Shown here: in pieces, positions 43,717 to 52,430 of the stretch | Position numbering within the stretch: the first letter of the stretch is position 1 | Layout of the letters: every line of letters begins with the position of its first letter | DNA from: KK5 sp034043675 | GTDB taxonomy: Bacteria > Pseudomonadota > Gammaproteobacteria > Burkholderiales > Burkholderiaceae_C | Assembly: GCF_034043675.1 (NCBI RefSeq) | Contig: NZ_JAXCLA010000006.1 | Span: forward strand, 310,001-374,000 | Direction of reading: 5' to 3' | DNA: 64,000 nucleotides | Notes under the pieces: model-generated | What the model was told of the DNA's origin: nothing | What the model saw: the letters and a program-made list of their open reading frames with translations, nothing else | Databases searched by the model: none | Translations under genes and position numbers: made by a program

Positions 43717-44208
43717 TTAGCGGATCAGTTCGTCCACCGCCGCGGCGCCCAGGCCCACGGCCTCGTAGTGCCGCCGGCACATTGCAATCTTGCTGAACAC
43801 GTCTTCGTAGCCGGTCTGCCGGCCGTCTTCGTCCACGTAGACCATGGCGCCGTGGATGTTGAACAGCGTGATCATTTCCTGCGCGCCGTCGGCCGCCTCG
43901 TCGACGACCAGCGTGTGGATCTCGCCGGGTGGCTCGTAGACGAAGGAGCCCTCACGCGCCACCCAGTCGTGCTCCAGGTAGCGCCAGGCGCCGCGGATCA
44001 CGTAGCCGGTCACCCAGGACGGATGGATGTGCCGCGACAGCACGCCGCTGCGCCGCACGCGCAGCAGGTTGCACCAGCTGCCGGTAACGGTGTTCAGCAG
44101 CAGCGGGCGGAACCAGACGTTGGGCGCCTGCGGCACCCAGACGCGCTCGTCGTCGGGGATGGCGGGCATGGCGATCTCGCGCTGGATGCCGGGGAGCTGG
44201 ACGATCAT
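43717..44208 (-). CDS. cupin protein, 2,4'-dihydroxyacetophenone dioxygenase-like
   Basis: A 163-aa cupin. The metal-binding motif is visible as LSRHIHPSWVTGYVIRGAWRYLEHDW (two His plus later Glu), followed by GSFVYEPPGEIHTLVVDE with the third His. Family members include 2,4'-dihydroxyacetophenone dioxygenase, an Fe enzyme cleaving a C-C bond, but many homologues are uncharacterised. Last gene of the TRAP-linked operon, ten bp after the SDR gene. Confidence 0.8.
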   Translation of the reverse strand: MIVQLPGIQREIAMPAIPDDERVWVPQAPNVWFRPLLLNTVTGSWCNLLRVRRSGVLSRHIHPSWVTGYVIRGAWRYLEHDWVAREGSFVYEPPGEIHTLVVDEAADGAQEMITLFNIHGAMVYVDEDGRQTGYEDVFSKIAMCRRHYEAVGLGAAAVDELIR

Positions 44209-44218
44209 CGTGGAAACC

Positions 44219-44941
44219 TCATGCGATCAGGTAGCCGCCGTCCACCGGCAGCACAGCGCCGGTGACGAAGGCGGCGGCCGGGCTGGCCAGGAACAGCACC
44301 GGGCCGGCCACATCGGCCGGCGTGCCCCAGCGGCCCATCGGCGTGCGGGCCAGGATGGGGTCCGAGCGGGCGGGGTCGTCCTGCAGCGCCTGCGTCAGCG
44401 GCGTGGCGATGTAGCCCGGCGCGATGGCGTTCACGCGGATGCCGTCGGCCGCATAGGCGATCGCCAGGCTCTTGGTGAGCTGCGCGATGCCGCCCTTGCT
44501 GGCGCTGTAGCCCGGCACCAGGCCGCCGCCGAAGAAGCTCAGCATCGAGGCGGTGTTGACGATGCAGCCGTGGCGGGCCTTCAGGCCCTCGCGGGCGGCG
44601 GCGCAGGTGCGCATGCTGCCGTTGAGGTTGATATCGATGATCTCGGCGAACACGGCGGGGTCGTGCTCGGCCCCGCCGCGCCGGATCGCGCCGGCGCAGT
44701 TGACCAGCACGTCCAGCTCGCCGAGCGCGCCGATGCAGGTCTTCACGGCCGCCTCGTCGCGCACGTCCAGGCGCTGGAAGCGGACACCAGCTTCCACGTC
44801 GCGTGCAGCATCCACCTCCGCCTCGGTCGCGCCGGTGGCATGCACCTCCGCTCCGTCGGTGGCAAAGGCCTGCGCGATGGCGAGGCCGATGCCGCTGGTG
44901 CCGCCGGTGACCAGGACTCTTCGCATCGTCGAAGTCACCAT
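44219..44941 (-). CDS. SDR-family oxidoreductase
   Basis: A 240-aa short-chain dehydrogenase with an intact active site: VTGGTSGIGLAIA cofactor loop, NCAGAIRRGG, catalytic Ser in NTASML, YSASKGG with Tyr and Lys, IAPGYIATPLTQ and a C-terminal VDGGYLIA. Similar enzymes oxidise sugar alcohols or hexonates, which fits the operon. It begins four bases after the royal-jelly-like gene stop. Confidence 0.9.
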   Translation of the reverse strand: MVTSTMRRVLVTGGTSGIGLAIAQAFATDGAEVHATGATEAEVDAARDVEAGVRFQRLDVRDEAAVKTCIGALGELDVLVNCAGAIRRGGAEHDPAVFAEIIDINLNGSMRTCAAAREGLKARHGCIVNTASMLSFFGGGLVPGYSASKGGIAQLTKSLAIAYAADGIRVNAIAPGYIATPLTQALQDDPARSDPILARTPMGRWGTPADVAGPVLFLASPAAAFVTGAVLPVDGGYLIA

Positions 44942-44945
44942 CCGC

Positions 44946-46172
44946 TTACTTGTCGGTGTAGGGCTTGGCACCGACCTGCACCTTGTAGATGCGGAAGTTG
45001 GGCACCGCCGGATGGTCGAAGTCCATGTCGCCGTCCACCCACAGGTGCAGGTGGTTGCTGACGAAGTACAGCGAGCCCTTCGGGCCCCAGGCCAGGGTGT
45101 CGGGCCAGGAGATGTCGTCGTGGGTGACGAAGGGCTTGATCTCGCCGGTCTTCGCGTCGCGCCGGGTGATGCCATTCAAGGTCAGCGCGCTCATGTAGAG
45201 GTTGCCCTGGCGGTCGCCGGTGATGCCGTCGGTGTTGGACGGCAGGGTGGCCACCACCTGCACCGCCTTCTTGATCTCGTCCTCGCTCTTGCCGAAGTCG
45301 CGGATCAGCGCGGTGGGCAGCGACAGCAGGCGGTTGCCAGTGAGGTTGGTCCAGTACAGCGTCTTCTTGTCGCCGGACAGCGCGATGCCGTCGGCGCCGG
45401 TCTTCATCGGGTTGGGCTTGCCGTCCTTGTGCTTCAGCACGTCGCGGCCGTGGATCTGGAAGGTGTAGTTCTCGTCGTTGACCCATTCCGGCGCCGACAG
45501 CACGCGCTTGGCCTTGTTGGACTTGATGTCGTAGACGATCAGGCCGCCCTTCAGCGGGCTGCAGAAGATGCCCGAGTCGCTGATGTAGGCCACCTGTGCG
45601 TCGTTGTCGATCGTCACATCGTTCAGGAAGGAACACTTCTTGTCGGAGTCGGCGTCGCTGAACTCGTAGCGCGCCACTTCCTTGCCGGCCTTCAGGTCCC
45701 AGCCGATCAGCTTCTCGTCACCGGGGGCCGAGGGCGCGCCGGCCACGTGGCCCTGGTCGAGGATCCACATCACGTCGTTGCGGTCGATCTCGAAGCCCAG
45801 CACCGCCTTCAGGCCCTTGGGGTTCTTGACGTCGTTCAGCTCGTTGCTCGGGAAGGGCTGCAGCTTCCATTCCTTGCCCTTGCGGACCAGCTTGCTCAGC
45901 GTGGCCGGCACCTCCGGCCCGCCCCAGCGCGCGGTGGAGACGTAGATGTTGCCCTTGGAGTCGACCTTGGTGCCCTGCATCAGCACCTTCTTGTAGATCT
46001 GCTGTTCGTCGTAGGCCTTCTCGGCGGCCGGGTCGCCGAGGTCGTAGGAAATGCGGTTCCATTCGGCCACGACTTCCAGCTTGGGCGCGGCCATCGCGCT
46101 GCCGGTGGCCAGGGCCGCGGTAAGTGCCGCAGTCAGGGCCAGGGTCAGGTGTTGCTTGCTCGTCTTCTTCAT
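44946..46172 (-). CDS. exported SMP-30/major-royal-jelly-like beta-propeller protein
   Basis: A 408-aa protein with a Sec signal peptide (MKKTSKQHLTLALTAALTAALATGSAMA). The mature part is a beta-propeller of the major royal jelly/yellow and gluconolactonase superfamily: NDVTIDNDAQVAYISDSGIF, GGLIVYDIKSNKAKRVL, DGIALSGDKKTLYWTNLTGNRL and SNTDGITGDRQGNLYMSAL. Periplasmic location beside a TRAP binding protein suggests it hydrolyses a lactone or binds the substrate before uptake; this is inference. GAGGAGACAACGCG precedes ATG 46172. Confidence 0.83.
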   Translation of the reverse strand: MKKTSKQHLTLALTAALTAALATGSAMAAPKLEVVAEWNRISYDLGDPAAEKAYDEQQIYKKVLMQGTKVDSKGNIYVSTARWGGPEVPATLSKLVRKGKEWKLQPFPSNELNDVKNPKGLKAVLGFEIDRNDVMWILDQGHVAGAPSAPGDEKLIGWDLKAGKEVARYEFSDADSDKKCSFLNDVTIDNDAQVAYISDSGIFCSPLKGGLIVYDIKSNKAKRVLSAPEWVNDENYTFQIHGRDVLKHKDGKPNPMKTGADGIALSGDKKTLYWTNLTGNRLLSLPTALIRDFGKSEDEIKKAVQVVATLPSNTDGITGDRQGNLYMSALTLNGITRRDAKTGEIKPFVTHDDISWPDTLAWGPKGSLYFVSNHLHLWVDGDMDFDHPAVPNFRIYKVQVGAKPYTDK

Positions 46173-46195
46173 CGCGTTGTCTCCTCGTTGGGGTC

Positions 46196-47146
46196 CTATT
46201 GAAGTAGGGCGGCGCTGACCCGCGCCGCAGTGGGAATCGGTTCGACCGCGCCGTAGCCCTCGGTCGACAGGGCCGCCGCCGCCGCGGCGTAGCGGCCGGC
46301 GGCTTCCAGCGTGTCGCCGGCCACGAGCCGCGCGACGAAGGCGCCGCCGAAGGTGTCGCCGGCGCCGGTGGCGTCGACCGGCCGGCACGGGAAGGCGGGA
46401 ATGCGGTGGCGCTGCGTGGCATCGGCCACCAGCGCGCCCTGCTCGCCCAACTTCAGCGCGATGGTCTTGGCGCCCAGCGCCAGGCAGCGGTCGACCAGCG
46501 CATCGGGATCGGTGAGGCCGGTGATCGCGACGATGTCGTCGAAGCTCGGCAGGCAGATGTCGCAGCGGCGGATCACGTCGGTCATCACCGCACGGGCGCG
46601 CTCGACCGGCCAGAGCTTCAGCCGCAGATTGGTGTCGAACGAGACCTGCACGCCGGCGGCGCGGGCGATGTCGATGGCCGCATAGGCCGTGTCGCAGGCC
46701 GAGGCCGAGATCGCCAGCGTGATGCCGGACAGGTGCAGCACCTTGGCCGCCTCGATCCGCTCGCGCGGCAACAGGGCCGGCGTCATCCGGCTCGCGGCGC
46801 TGCCGCTGCGGAAGAAGCTGAACTGGTGGCCGCGCTCGTCGTGAGTGACGAAGTAGATCGCGGTGAAGGCCTGCGGGTCGCTCGCCACGCTGGCGTGGTC
46901 CACGCCCTCTCGGTCCCACAGCGCGCGCAGCATCGCGCCGTAGGGGTCGGCGCCGAGCGCGCTGACGTAGGCGACGCGCGCGCCCTGCCGGGCCGCGGCG
47001 ACGGCGAAGTTGGAGGTGTCGCCGCCGAAGCCCTGCAGGTACAGGCGCCCCTGGTCGGCGCCGGTCTGGTTGAACTCCACCATCGGCTCGCCCAGCGAGA
47101 CGATGTCGAAGCCTCCCGCTGCCGCCGCTTCCTCAGATGCGGCCAT
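46196..47146 (-). CDS. PfkB-family sugar kinase, KdgK-like
   Basis: A 316-aa ribokinase-fold kinase. N-terminal VSLGEPMVEFNQ, GGDTSNFAVAAARQGARVAYVSALG (PfkB signature 1) and C-terminal PVDATGAGDTFGGAFVARLV (signature 2, with the catalytic Asp). Closest in style to 2-dehydro-3-deoxygluconate kinases, implying phosphorylation of a keto-deoxy sugar acid. Start at 47146 (MAASEE) overlaps the RraA-like gene by 14 bp. Confidence 0.88.
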   Translation of the reverse strand: MAASEEAAAAGGFDIVSLGEPMVEFNQTGADQGRLYLQGFGGDTSNFAVAAARQGARVAYVSALGADPYGAMLRALWDREGVDHASVASDPQAFTAIYFVTHDERGHQFSFFRSGSAASRMTPALLPRERIEAAKVLHLSGITLAISASACDTAYAAIDIARAAGVQVSFDTNLRLKLWPVERARAVMTDVIRRCDICLPSFDDIVAITGLTDPDALVDRCLALGAKTIALKLGEQGALVADATQRHRIPAFPCRPVDATGAGDTFGGAFVARLVAGDTLEAAGRYAAAAAALSTEGYGAVEPIPTAARVSAALLQ

Positions 47147-47792
47147 ATTTCGCCAGGCCCTTGCGCAGCGACTTCTCGGCAATGATCAGCTTGGCCTGCT
47201 CCAGCTCGCGCTGGTCGATCTCCTGCGACATCGCGAGGATCTCGGCCGCCTTGGCGATCGGCACGACGACGACACCGTCCACGTCGCCGACGACGAGGTC
47301 GCCCGGATGCACGACCACGCCGCCCACCCGCACCGGCACCTGCGAGGCCACTGTCTTGTAGCGGCCCAGGGTCGTGCCAGGGCTGACCTCGCGGGCATAG
47401 ACCGGGAAGCCGTAGTCGCGGCGGATCTCGGCCAGGTCGCGCACGCCACCGTCGAGCACCGCGCCGGCATGGCCGTTGGCCACGGCGCCGGCCGTCATCA
47501 GCCCGCCCCAGACGGCCACTTCCGACTGACCGCCCTCGATCGAGATCACGATCACGCTGCCGGCCGGAGCCTCGTCGATCAGGTCCAGCGCGTGCTGTGG
47601 CGGCAAGAACTCGTCGGTGGCGCTTTCCAACACGGTGGCGGCCGGGCCGCAGATGCGCTTGTCGTTGATGCGCGGCTTGATCGAGGAGTGCATGTAGCCC
47701 TGCTTGCCGGTCAGCTTGTCGACGGCATCGGCGATCGAGGCGATGGCCACGGCCGAGAAGCCGGCCACCAGTTGTTCAAGTTCTTCTTTCAT
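47133..47792 (-). CDS. RraA-family aldolase-like protein
   Basis: A 219-aa member of the RraA / 4-hydroxy-4-methyl-2-oxoglutarate aldolase family. Hallmarks: SIADAVDKL near the N-terminus, WGGLMTAGAVANGHAGAVLDGGVRD carrying the substrate Arg and metal-binding Asp, and PVRVGGVVVHPGDLVVGDVDGVVVVP. In a catabolic operon it more likely acts as a 2-oxo-acid aldolase than as an RNase E inhibitor. 11 bp downstream of the dehydrogenase gene. Confidence 0.88.
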   Translation of the reverse strand: MKEELEQLVAGFSAVAIASIADAVDKLTGKQGYMHSSIKPRINDKRICGPAATVLESATDEFLPPQHALDLIDEAPAGSVIVISIEGGQSEVAVWGGLMTAGAVANGHAGAVLDGGVRDLAEIRRDYGFPVYAREVSPGTTLGRYKTVASQVPVRVGGVVVHPGDLVVGDVDGVVVVPIAKAAEILAMSQEIDQRELEQAKLIIAEKSLRKGLAKYGRI

Positions 47793-47803
47793 CTTCGGTT
47801 TCC

Positions 47804-48763
47804 TCAGGCGTTCAGCCAGTGCTTGGGTGTTTCTCCGGCGAGCATGCGCACGACCTCCTCGGCCGCCTTGCGCTGCAGCTCGCGCATCGCCTCCTCGCTG
47901 TACCAGCCGATGTGGTCGGAGACGACCACGTTGGGCAGCGCGAAGACCGGATGCGTGTGCGCCGGCGGTTCGGGCTCGAACACGTCCAGGCCCGCGCCCA
48001 GAAGACGCTTGGCAACGAGCGCCTCGTGCAGCGCGTCCAGGTCGACGAGGCCGCCGCGGGCGGTGTTGACGAGGATGGCCGTGGGCCGCACCAGCGCCAG
48101 GCGCGGCGCGTCGATCAGGTGGCGGGTCTGCGCGGTCAACGGCGCGTGCAGCGAGATCGCGTCGCTCTGCGCGCAGATCTCCTCGACGCTGGCCGCGGTG
48201 ACATCGGCCGGCAGCACGGCAAACGGGTCGTGCACCAGCACCCGCTCGAAGCCGAAGCCGGCCAGCTTCTCCTGCACCTGGCGCGCGATGCGGCCATAGC
48301 CGATCAGGCCCAGCGTGCGGCCGCGCAGCCGGTACATCGGCTGCTCGCGCGGTGCGTTCCACTGGCCGGCGCGCACATGCTGGTCGCGCTGGCGCACCTG
48401 GCGGGCCACCGCCAGCAGCAGCGCCACGGCGTGGGTGCTGACCTCCTCGATGCCGTAGTCCGGCACGTTGGCGACGCGGATCTGGCGCTCGCGGGCGGCC
48501 TGCAGATCGATGTTGTCCACGCCGATGCCGTAGCGCACGACGCCCTTGCAGCGGTCCATCGCATCGATCACCGCGCGCGAGACGGGCGATTCGCGCACCA
48601 TCACGATGTCGGCGCCGCGCACCGCCTCCAGTGCCGCGGCCTCGCTGCCGGCGCAGGGCCGCAGCTCGAAGCGGGCGTGGGCAGCGCCGAACAGCGCCTC
48701 CTCCTGGTCGTAGGAGGCATAGCCGCCGTCGAGGGCGACGACCAGTCTTGCGGGAGCGTTCAT
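47804..48763 (-). CDS. D-2-hydroxyacid dehydrogenase (SerA/CtBP-like)
   Basis: A 319-aa NAD-dependent D-2-hydroxyacid dehydrogenase. RYGIGVDNIDLQAARERQI, Rossmann motif TLGLIGYGRIARQV, catalytic Arg in NTARGGLVDLDAL, Glu in DVFEPEPP and catalytic His in VVVSDHIGWYSEEA are all present. Likely oxidises a hydroxy acid taken up by the TRAP system. Starts one base before the end of the dctP-like gene. Confidence 0.9.
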   Translation of the reverse strand: MNAPARLVVALDGGYASYDQEEALFGAAHARFELRPCAGSEAAALEAVRGADIVMVRESPVSRAVIDAMDRCKGVVRYGIGVDNIDLQAARERQIRVANVPDYGIEEVSTHAVALLLAVARQVRQRDQHVRAGQWNAPREQPMYRLRGRTLGLIGYGRIARQVQEKLAGFGFERVLVHDPFAVLPADVTAASVEEICAQSDAISLHAPLTAQTRHLIDAPRLALVRPTAILVNTARGGLVDLDALHEALVAKRLLGAGLDVFEPEPPAHTHPVFALPNVVVSDHIGWYSEEAMRELQRKAAEEVVRMLAGETPKHWLNA

Positions 48764-49743
48764 CACTTGTTGACGAAGGCCGGCACGCCCTGGCTCAGGT
48801 CCACGCCGATGTCCTTGGCGAACTTGGCCGCCACCGGCTTCACGGCGGCACGGATGCGCTCGATCTCGACCGGCGCGATGTCGTTGATCTGCAGGCCCTT
48901 GGCCTTCAGGCCGGCCACCAGCTGCTTGGCCTGCTCGCGGGCCAGGCCGCGCTGGTAGCTGCAGGACTCGACACCCGCCTGCTTCACGGCCACTTGGTCG
49001 GCCGGCGCGAGCTTGTCGAACCACTTCTTGCTGCCGATCACGATGAAGGGCGAGTACACGTGGCCGGTCATCGACAGGTACTTCTGCACCTCGTAGAACT
49101 TGGAGGCGTCGATCAGGCCCAGCGGATTCTCCTGCGCGTCCACCGCGCGGGACTCCAGCGCGCCGTACAGCTCGGTGAAGGGCATCGGCAGCGGGTTCGC
49201 GCCCAGCGCCTTGAAGGTCTCGATGAACACCGGGTTCTGGATCACGCGCACCTTCAGGCCGTTCAGGTCCTCCAGCTTCGTGATCGGGTGCTTGGAGTTG
49301 GTCATGTTGCGGAAGCCGTTCTCGCAGTAGCCCAGGCCCACGAGGCCCACCGTCTCCAGCTTGGCGAACAGCGCCTGGCCCACCGGGCCGTCCAGCAGCG
49401 CATCGGCCGCCTTGTAGTCGGGCACGACATAGGGCAGGTCGAACAGCGCGAATTCCTTGATCAGGCCGACGAGGTTGGAGGTCGGGCCGGTCATGATTTC
49501 CAGCGTGCCGCCCTGCACCTGCGACTGCAGCGCCGGGTCCGAGCCCAGCTTGCCGCTGCCGAAGGTGTTGACGGTGATGCGGCCGTTGGTCTTGGCCTTC
49601 ACCAGCTCGGCGAACTTCTTGGCGCCCAGGCCTTGCGGGTGGTCCTCGGCGGCGCCGTAGCCGAACTTGGCCACGCTCTGCGCGCCGGCCAGGGTGGTGA
49701 GCAACGCAACGCCCAGTGCCACGGTCAGTTTCATGAATCGCAT
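48763..49743 (-). CDS. TRAP transporter substrate-binding protein, DctP family
   Basis: A 326-aa periplasmic binding protein. Signal peptide MRFMKLTVALGVALLTTLAGA. The DctP signature is present: GKLGSDPALQSQVQGGTLEIM and LNGLKVRVIQNPVFIETFKALGANPLPMPFTELYGAL, including the Arg (in KVRV) that binds the substrate carboxylate. CGGAGACAAGAC precedes ATG 49743. Ligand is probably an organic or sugar acid. Confidence 0.93.
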   Translation of the reverse strand: MRFMKLTVALGVALLTTLAGAQSVAKFGYGAAEDHPQGLGAKKFAELVKAKTNGRITVNTFGSGKLGSDPALQSQVQGGTLEIMTGPTSNLVGLIKEFALFDLPYVVPDYKAADALLDGPVGQALFAKLETVGLVGLGYCENGFRNMTNSKHPITKLEDLNGLKVRVIQNPVFIETFKALGANPLPMPFTELYGALESRAVDAQENPLGLIDASKFYEVQKYLSMTGHVYSPFIVIGSKKWFDKLAPADQVAVKQAGVESCSYQRGLAREQAKQLVAGLKAKGLQINDIAPVEIERIRAAVKPVAAKFAKDIGVDLSQGVPAFVNK

Positions 49744-49772
49744 GTCTTGTCTCCGTTCGGTTACTTGTTGTC

Positions 49773-51050
49773 TTAGTGAATCCAGCGCAGCGGCGCCAGC
49801 ATCAGCTGCGGGAACACGCTCATCAGCAGCAGCACCACCACCTCGGCGTACAGGAAAGGCATCACGCCCTTGATGACGTCGTCCATAGGCACCTTGCCGA
49901 CCGAGCAGACGACGTTCAGCACATTGCCCACCGGCGGCGTCAGCAGGCCGATCGCGTTGTTCATCACGAACAGCACGCCGAAGTACACCGGGTCGATGTG
50001 CGCCTCCTTGACCAGCGGCATCAGCACCGGGGTGAGGATCAGGATGGTCGGCGTGAAGTCCAGCGCGGTGCCGACGATCAGCACGATCAGCTGCATCAGC
50101 ACCATCAGCAGCACCGGCCGGTCGATGAAGGGCTGCAGCAGCGCGATCAGCTGGTCCGGGATGTTCGCCACCGTGATCAGCCAGGCCGAGATCAGCGCGG
50201 CGGCGACGAGGAACATCACAACCGCCGAGGTCTTGGCCGCGGCCAGCATGCAGTCGTAGAGCTTCTTCGCCGTCAGCTCGCCGTAGGCAAAGCGACCGAT
50301 CACCGCGGCGGCGACCACCGCCACCACGCCGGCCTCGGTCGGCGTGAACACGCCGAACTTGACGCCCACGATGATGATCAGCGGCAGCACCAGCGCCCAG
50401 CCGGCCTGGCGCAGGGCGGCCAGCGCCTCGCGCGGCGACTTGCGCGCCAGCACCGGCGGCGCGTCGCTGCGGCACAGCCACCACCAGGTGAAGATCAGCG
50501 AGGCGGCCATCGCCAGGCCCGGGATGATGCCGGCGATGAACAGCTTGCTCACCGACACGCCCGCCACCGCGCCGAACAGCACCAGGCCGATCGACGGCGG
50601 GATCACCGGCGCGATGATGCCGCCGGCCGCCAGCAGTCCGGCCGAGCGCGGCACGTTGTAGCCCGCGTTGCGCATCATCGGGATCAGCAGCGCGGCCAGC
50701 GCCGCGGTGTCGGCGATGGCGGAGCCGGACAGGCTCGCCAGCACCAGCGCCGCGATCACCGCCACGTAGCCGAGGCCGCCGCGCACATGGCCCACCACGG
50801 CCAGCAGCGCGTCGACGATGCGGCGCGACAGGCCGCCGCCGTTCATCAGCTCGCCCGCCAGCAGGAAGAAGGGCACGGCCAGCAGCGGGTAGCTGTCGGC
50901 GCCGTCCACCAGGTTCTGCGCCAGCACCTGCGCGTCGAAGATGTTGACCTGCCACATCAGCGCGACGCCGCAGACCATCAGCGCGAAGGCGATCGGCATG
51001 CCCAGCGACATGGCGCCGAGCAGGGAGAAGATGAAGACAAAGACGGTCAT
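49773..51050 (-). CDS. TRAP transporter large permease, DctM family
   Basis: A 425-aa, roughly 12-helix sodium-driven permease. Typical blocks: VPFFLLAGELMNGGGLSRRIVD, LSGSAIADTAALAALLIPMM, APVIPPSIGLVLFGAVAGVSVSKLFIAGIIPG, FTPTEAGVVAV and LTPPVGNVLNVVCSVGKV. Ten bp downstream of the small permease gene. Confidence 0.95.
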   Translation of the reverse strand: MTVFVFIFSLLGAMSLGMPIAFALMVCGVALMWQVNIFDAQVLAQNLVDGADSYPLLAVPFFLLAGELMNGGGLSRRIVDALLAVVGHVRGGLGYVAVIAALVLASLSGSAIADTAALAALLIPMMRNAGYNVPRSAGLLAAGGIIAPVIPPSIGLVLFGAVAGVSVSKLFIAGIIPGLAMAASLIFTWWWLCRSDAPPVLARKSPREALAALRQAGWALVLPLIIIVGVKFGVFTPTEAGVVAVVAAAVIGRFAYGELTAKKLYDCMLAAAKTSAVVMFLVAAALISAWLITVANIPDQLIALLQPFIDRPVLLMVLMQLIVLIVGTALDFTPTILILTPVLMPLVKEAHIDPVYFGVLFVMNNAIGLLTPPVGNVLNVVCSVGKVPMDDVIKGVMPFLYAEVVVLLLMSVFPQLMLAPLRWIH

Positions 51051-51060
51051 CGCTGCGCCC

Positions 51061-51549
51061 TCATTCCGTTGCCGAGCGCTGCTCGAAGGCTTCCAGCGAG
51101 GCACCGCGCAGCAGCCGCCACAGGTCGCGCAGGATCAGGAGGCCCAGGCAGATGCCGGCCACCACCGCGGCCGCGTAGATCGCGCCGCGCGGAATGCCGG
51201 AGACCGGCGCGTAGTTGTTCATGTTGATGACGGCCTGGCTCCAGCCGCCCATCACCATCAGCGCGCAGCACAGCAGCATCAGCAGCGCGGACACGATGGC
51301 CACGAGCCGCTTCACGGGCTTGGGCAGGCGGCCGGTCACCGTCTCCATCGCGATGTGCGCGCGCTGGGCGAAGGCCAGGATCGCGCCGAGGAAGGTGATC
51401 CAGACGAAGAGGAAGCGCGACACCTCTTCCGAGAAGGTGATGCCGGACGAGAAGCCGTAACGCAGGACCACGTTCCCGAACACCATCAACACCATCGCAC
51501 CCAGGCCGAGCACCAGGAAGTGCTCGCTCAACCGCTGCAGAAGCCTCAT
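51061..51549 (-). CDS. TRAP transporter small permease, DctQ family
   Basis: A 162-aa four-helix protein: VVLRYGFSSGITFSEEVSRFLFVWITFLGAILAF is the family core, followed by HIAMETV. First gene of the minus-strand operon that runs to 43717; the operator-bearing region lies directly upstream. GGAGACAGATTTCCC precedes ATG 51549. Confidence 0.93.
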   Translation of the reverse strand: MRLLQRLSEHFLVLGLGAMVLMVFGNVVLRYGFSSGITFSEEVSRFLFVWITFLGAILAFAQRAHIAMETVTGRLPKPVKRLVAIVSALLMLLCCALMVMGGWSQAVINMNNYAPVSGIPRGAIYAAAVVAGICLGLLILRDLWRLLRGASLEAFEQRSATE

Positions 51550-51586
51550 GGGAAATCTGTCTCCGTTATCGTTGTGTGGCGGCATA

Positions 51587-51606
51587 GTATCTGAGATATC
51601 AGATAC
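51587..51606. promoter_or_regulatory. palindromic operator, probable GntR site
   Basis: Perfect inverted repeat GTATCTGA / TCAGATAC separated by GATA, in the 89-bp divergent region between the TRAP operon and the gntR gene. FadR/FCD-type regulators bind short AT-containing palindromes like this. Confidence 0.65.
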
Positions 51607-51613
51607 GAAACTT

Positions 51614-51625
51614 CGGGATATCCCG
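51614..51625. promoter_or_regulatory. second palindrome in the gntR/dctQ divergent region
   Basis: CGGGATATCCCG, a perfect 12-bp palindrome seven bases from the first. It lies 14 bp before the GTG start of gntR and could be a second regulatory site or part of the leader. Confidence 0.4.
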
Positions 51626-51638
51626 GTACACTCGCGCC

Positions 51639-52316
51639 GTGACCACGACCACCCCTCCCCGCTCGCTGACGCTTCAGCGCCCCCAGTTGCTGACCGACCT
51701 GGCCATCGAGCAGATCCGCTCGGCCATCATTGACGGCGAGCTGGAACTCGGCTCGCAGGTCTCGGAAGCGCAGCTCGCGCAGCAGCTCGGCGTCAGCAAG
51801 ACGCCGGTGCGCGAGGCGCTGCTGCGGCTCAAAAGCGAGGGCCTGGTGGAGATCAGCCCGCAGCGCGGCACCTTCGTGTTCGAGCTGCAGCCCGAGCAGG
51901 TGTCACAGCTGTGCCGCTACCGCTCGATGATCGAGATCGCCGCGCTGCGCGAGGCCGCGACCGCCGATCCCAAGGGCCTGCTCAAGGAGATGGTGCGCTG
52001 CGTGACCGAGATGAAGGCCGCCGAGAAGGTGCGTGACCTGAAAGGCCTGGCCCGCATCGACATGGATTTCCACAGCCAGTTCCTGTCCTTCTGCCCGAAC
52101 GAGTACCTGAAGGCCGGCTACGCGGTGCTGCGCTCGCAGCTGCGCGCGCTGCGCAACCGCTCGCCGATCGACAACGCGGTGAAGAGCCACCAGGTGCTGG
52201 TGGACGCCCTGGCCGGCAAGGACATCGAGGCGGCCTGCGCGCTGCTGGCCGAACACGTGGCCGACAACGAGCCGCGCTACCGCGCGGCTTGCAACGTGCA
52301 CCTGCAAGCCGGCTGA
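51639..52316 (+). CDS. GntR-family (FCD) transcriptional regulator
   Basis: A 225-aa regulator with an N-terminal winged helix (about 16-82: LAIEQIRSAIIDGELELGSQVSEAQLAQQLGVSKTPVREALLRLKSEGLV) and a C-terminal FCD ligand domain (90-220) with the metal-binding Asp/His pattern (RIDMDFHSQFL, VKSHQVLVDAL, LLAEHVADN). Starts with GTG at 51639. Divergent from the TRAP operon, which it probably controls through the palindrome between them; the inducer should be an intermediate of that pathway. Confidence 0.9.
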   Translation: MTTTTPPRSLTLQRPQLLTDLAIEQIRSAIIDGELELGSQVSEAQLAQQLGVSKTPVREALLRLKSEGLVEISPQRGTFVFELQPEQVSQLCRYRSMIEIAALREAATADPKGLLKEMVRCVTEMKAAEKVRDLKGLARIDMDFHSQFLSFCPNEYLKAGYAVLRSQLRALRNRSPIDNAVKSHQVLVDALAGKDIEAACALLAEHVADNEPRYRAACNVHLQAG

Positions 52317-52335
52317 CCGGGCGGTCTGGGCCGGC

Positions 52336-52358
52336 ATGCTCATGCGACGCATGAGCAT
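52336..52358. repeat. perfect stem-loop between gntR and cysE-like gene
   Basis: ATGCTCATGC and GCATGAGCAT form a perfect ten-bp stem with a three-base loop, 19 bp after the gntR stop and 72 bp before the next start. There is no T-run after it on either strand, so it is either a weak terminator or a regulatory palindrome. Confidence 0.45.
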
Positions 52359-52430
52359 CCTCGAAATCGTTCGTTGGCGGTCGGCGCGGGCCGGCGGAAG
52401 CTGCAGGGCCACGCCCATCCCAGCTTCTTC

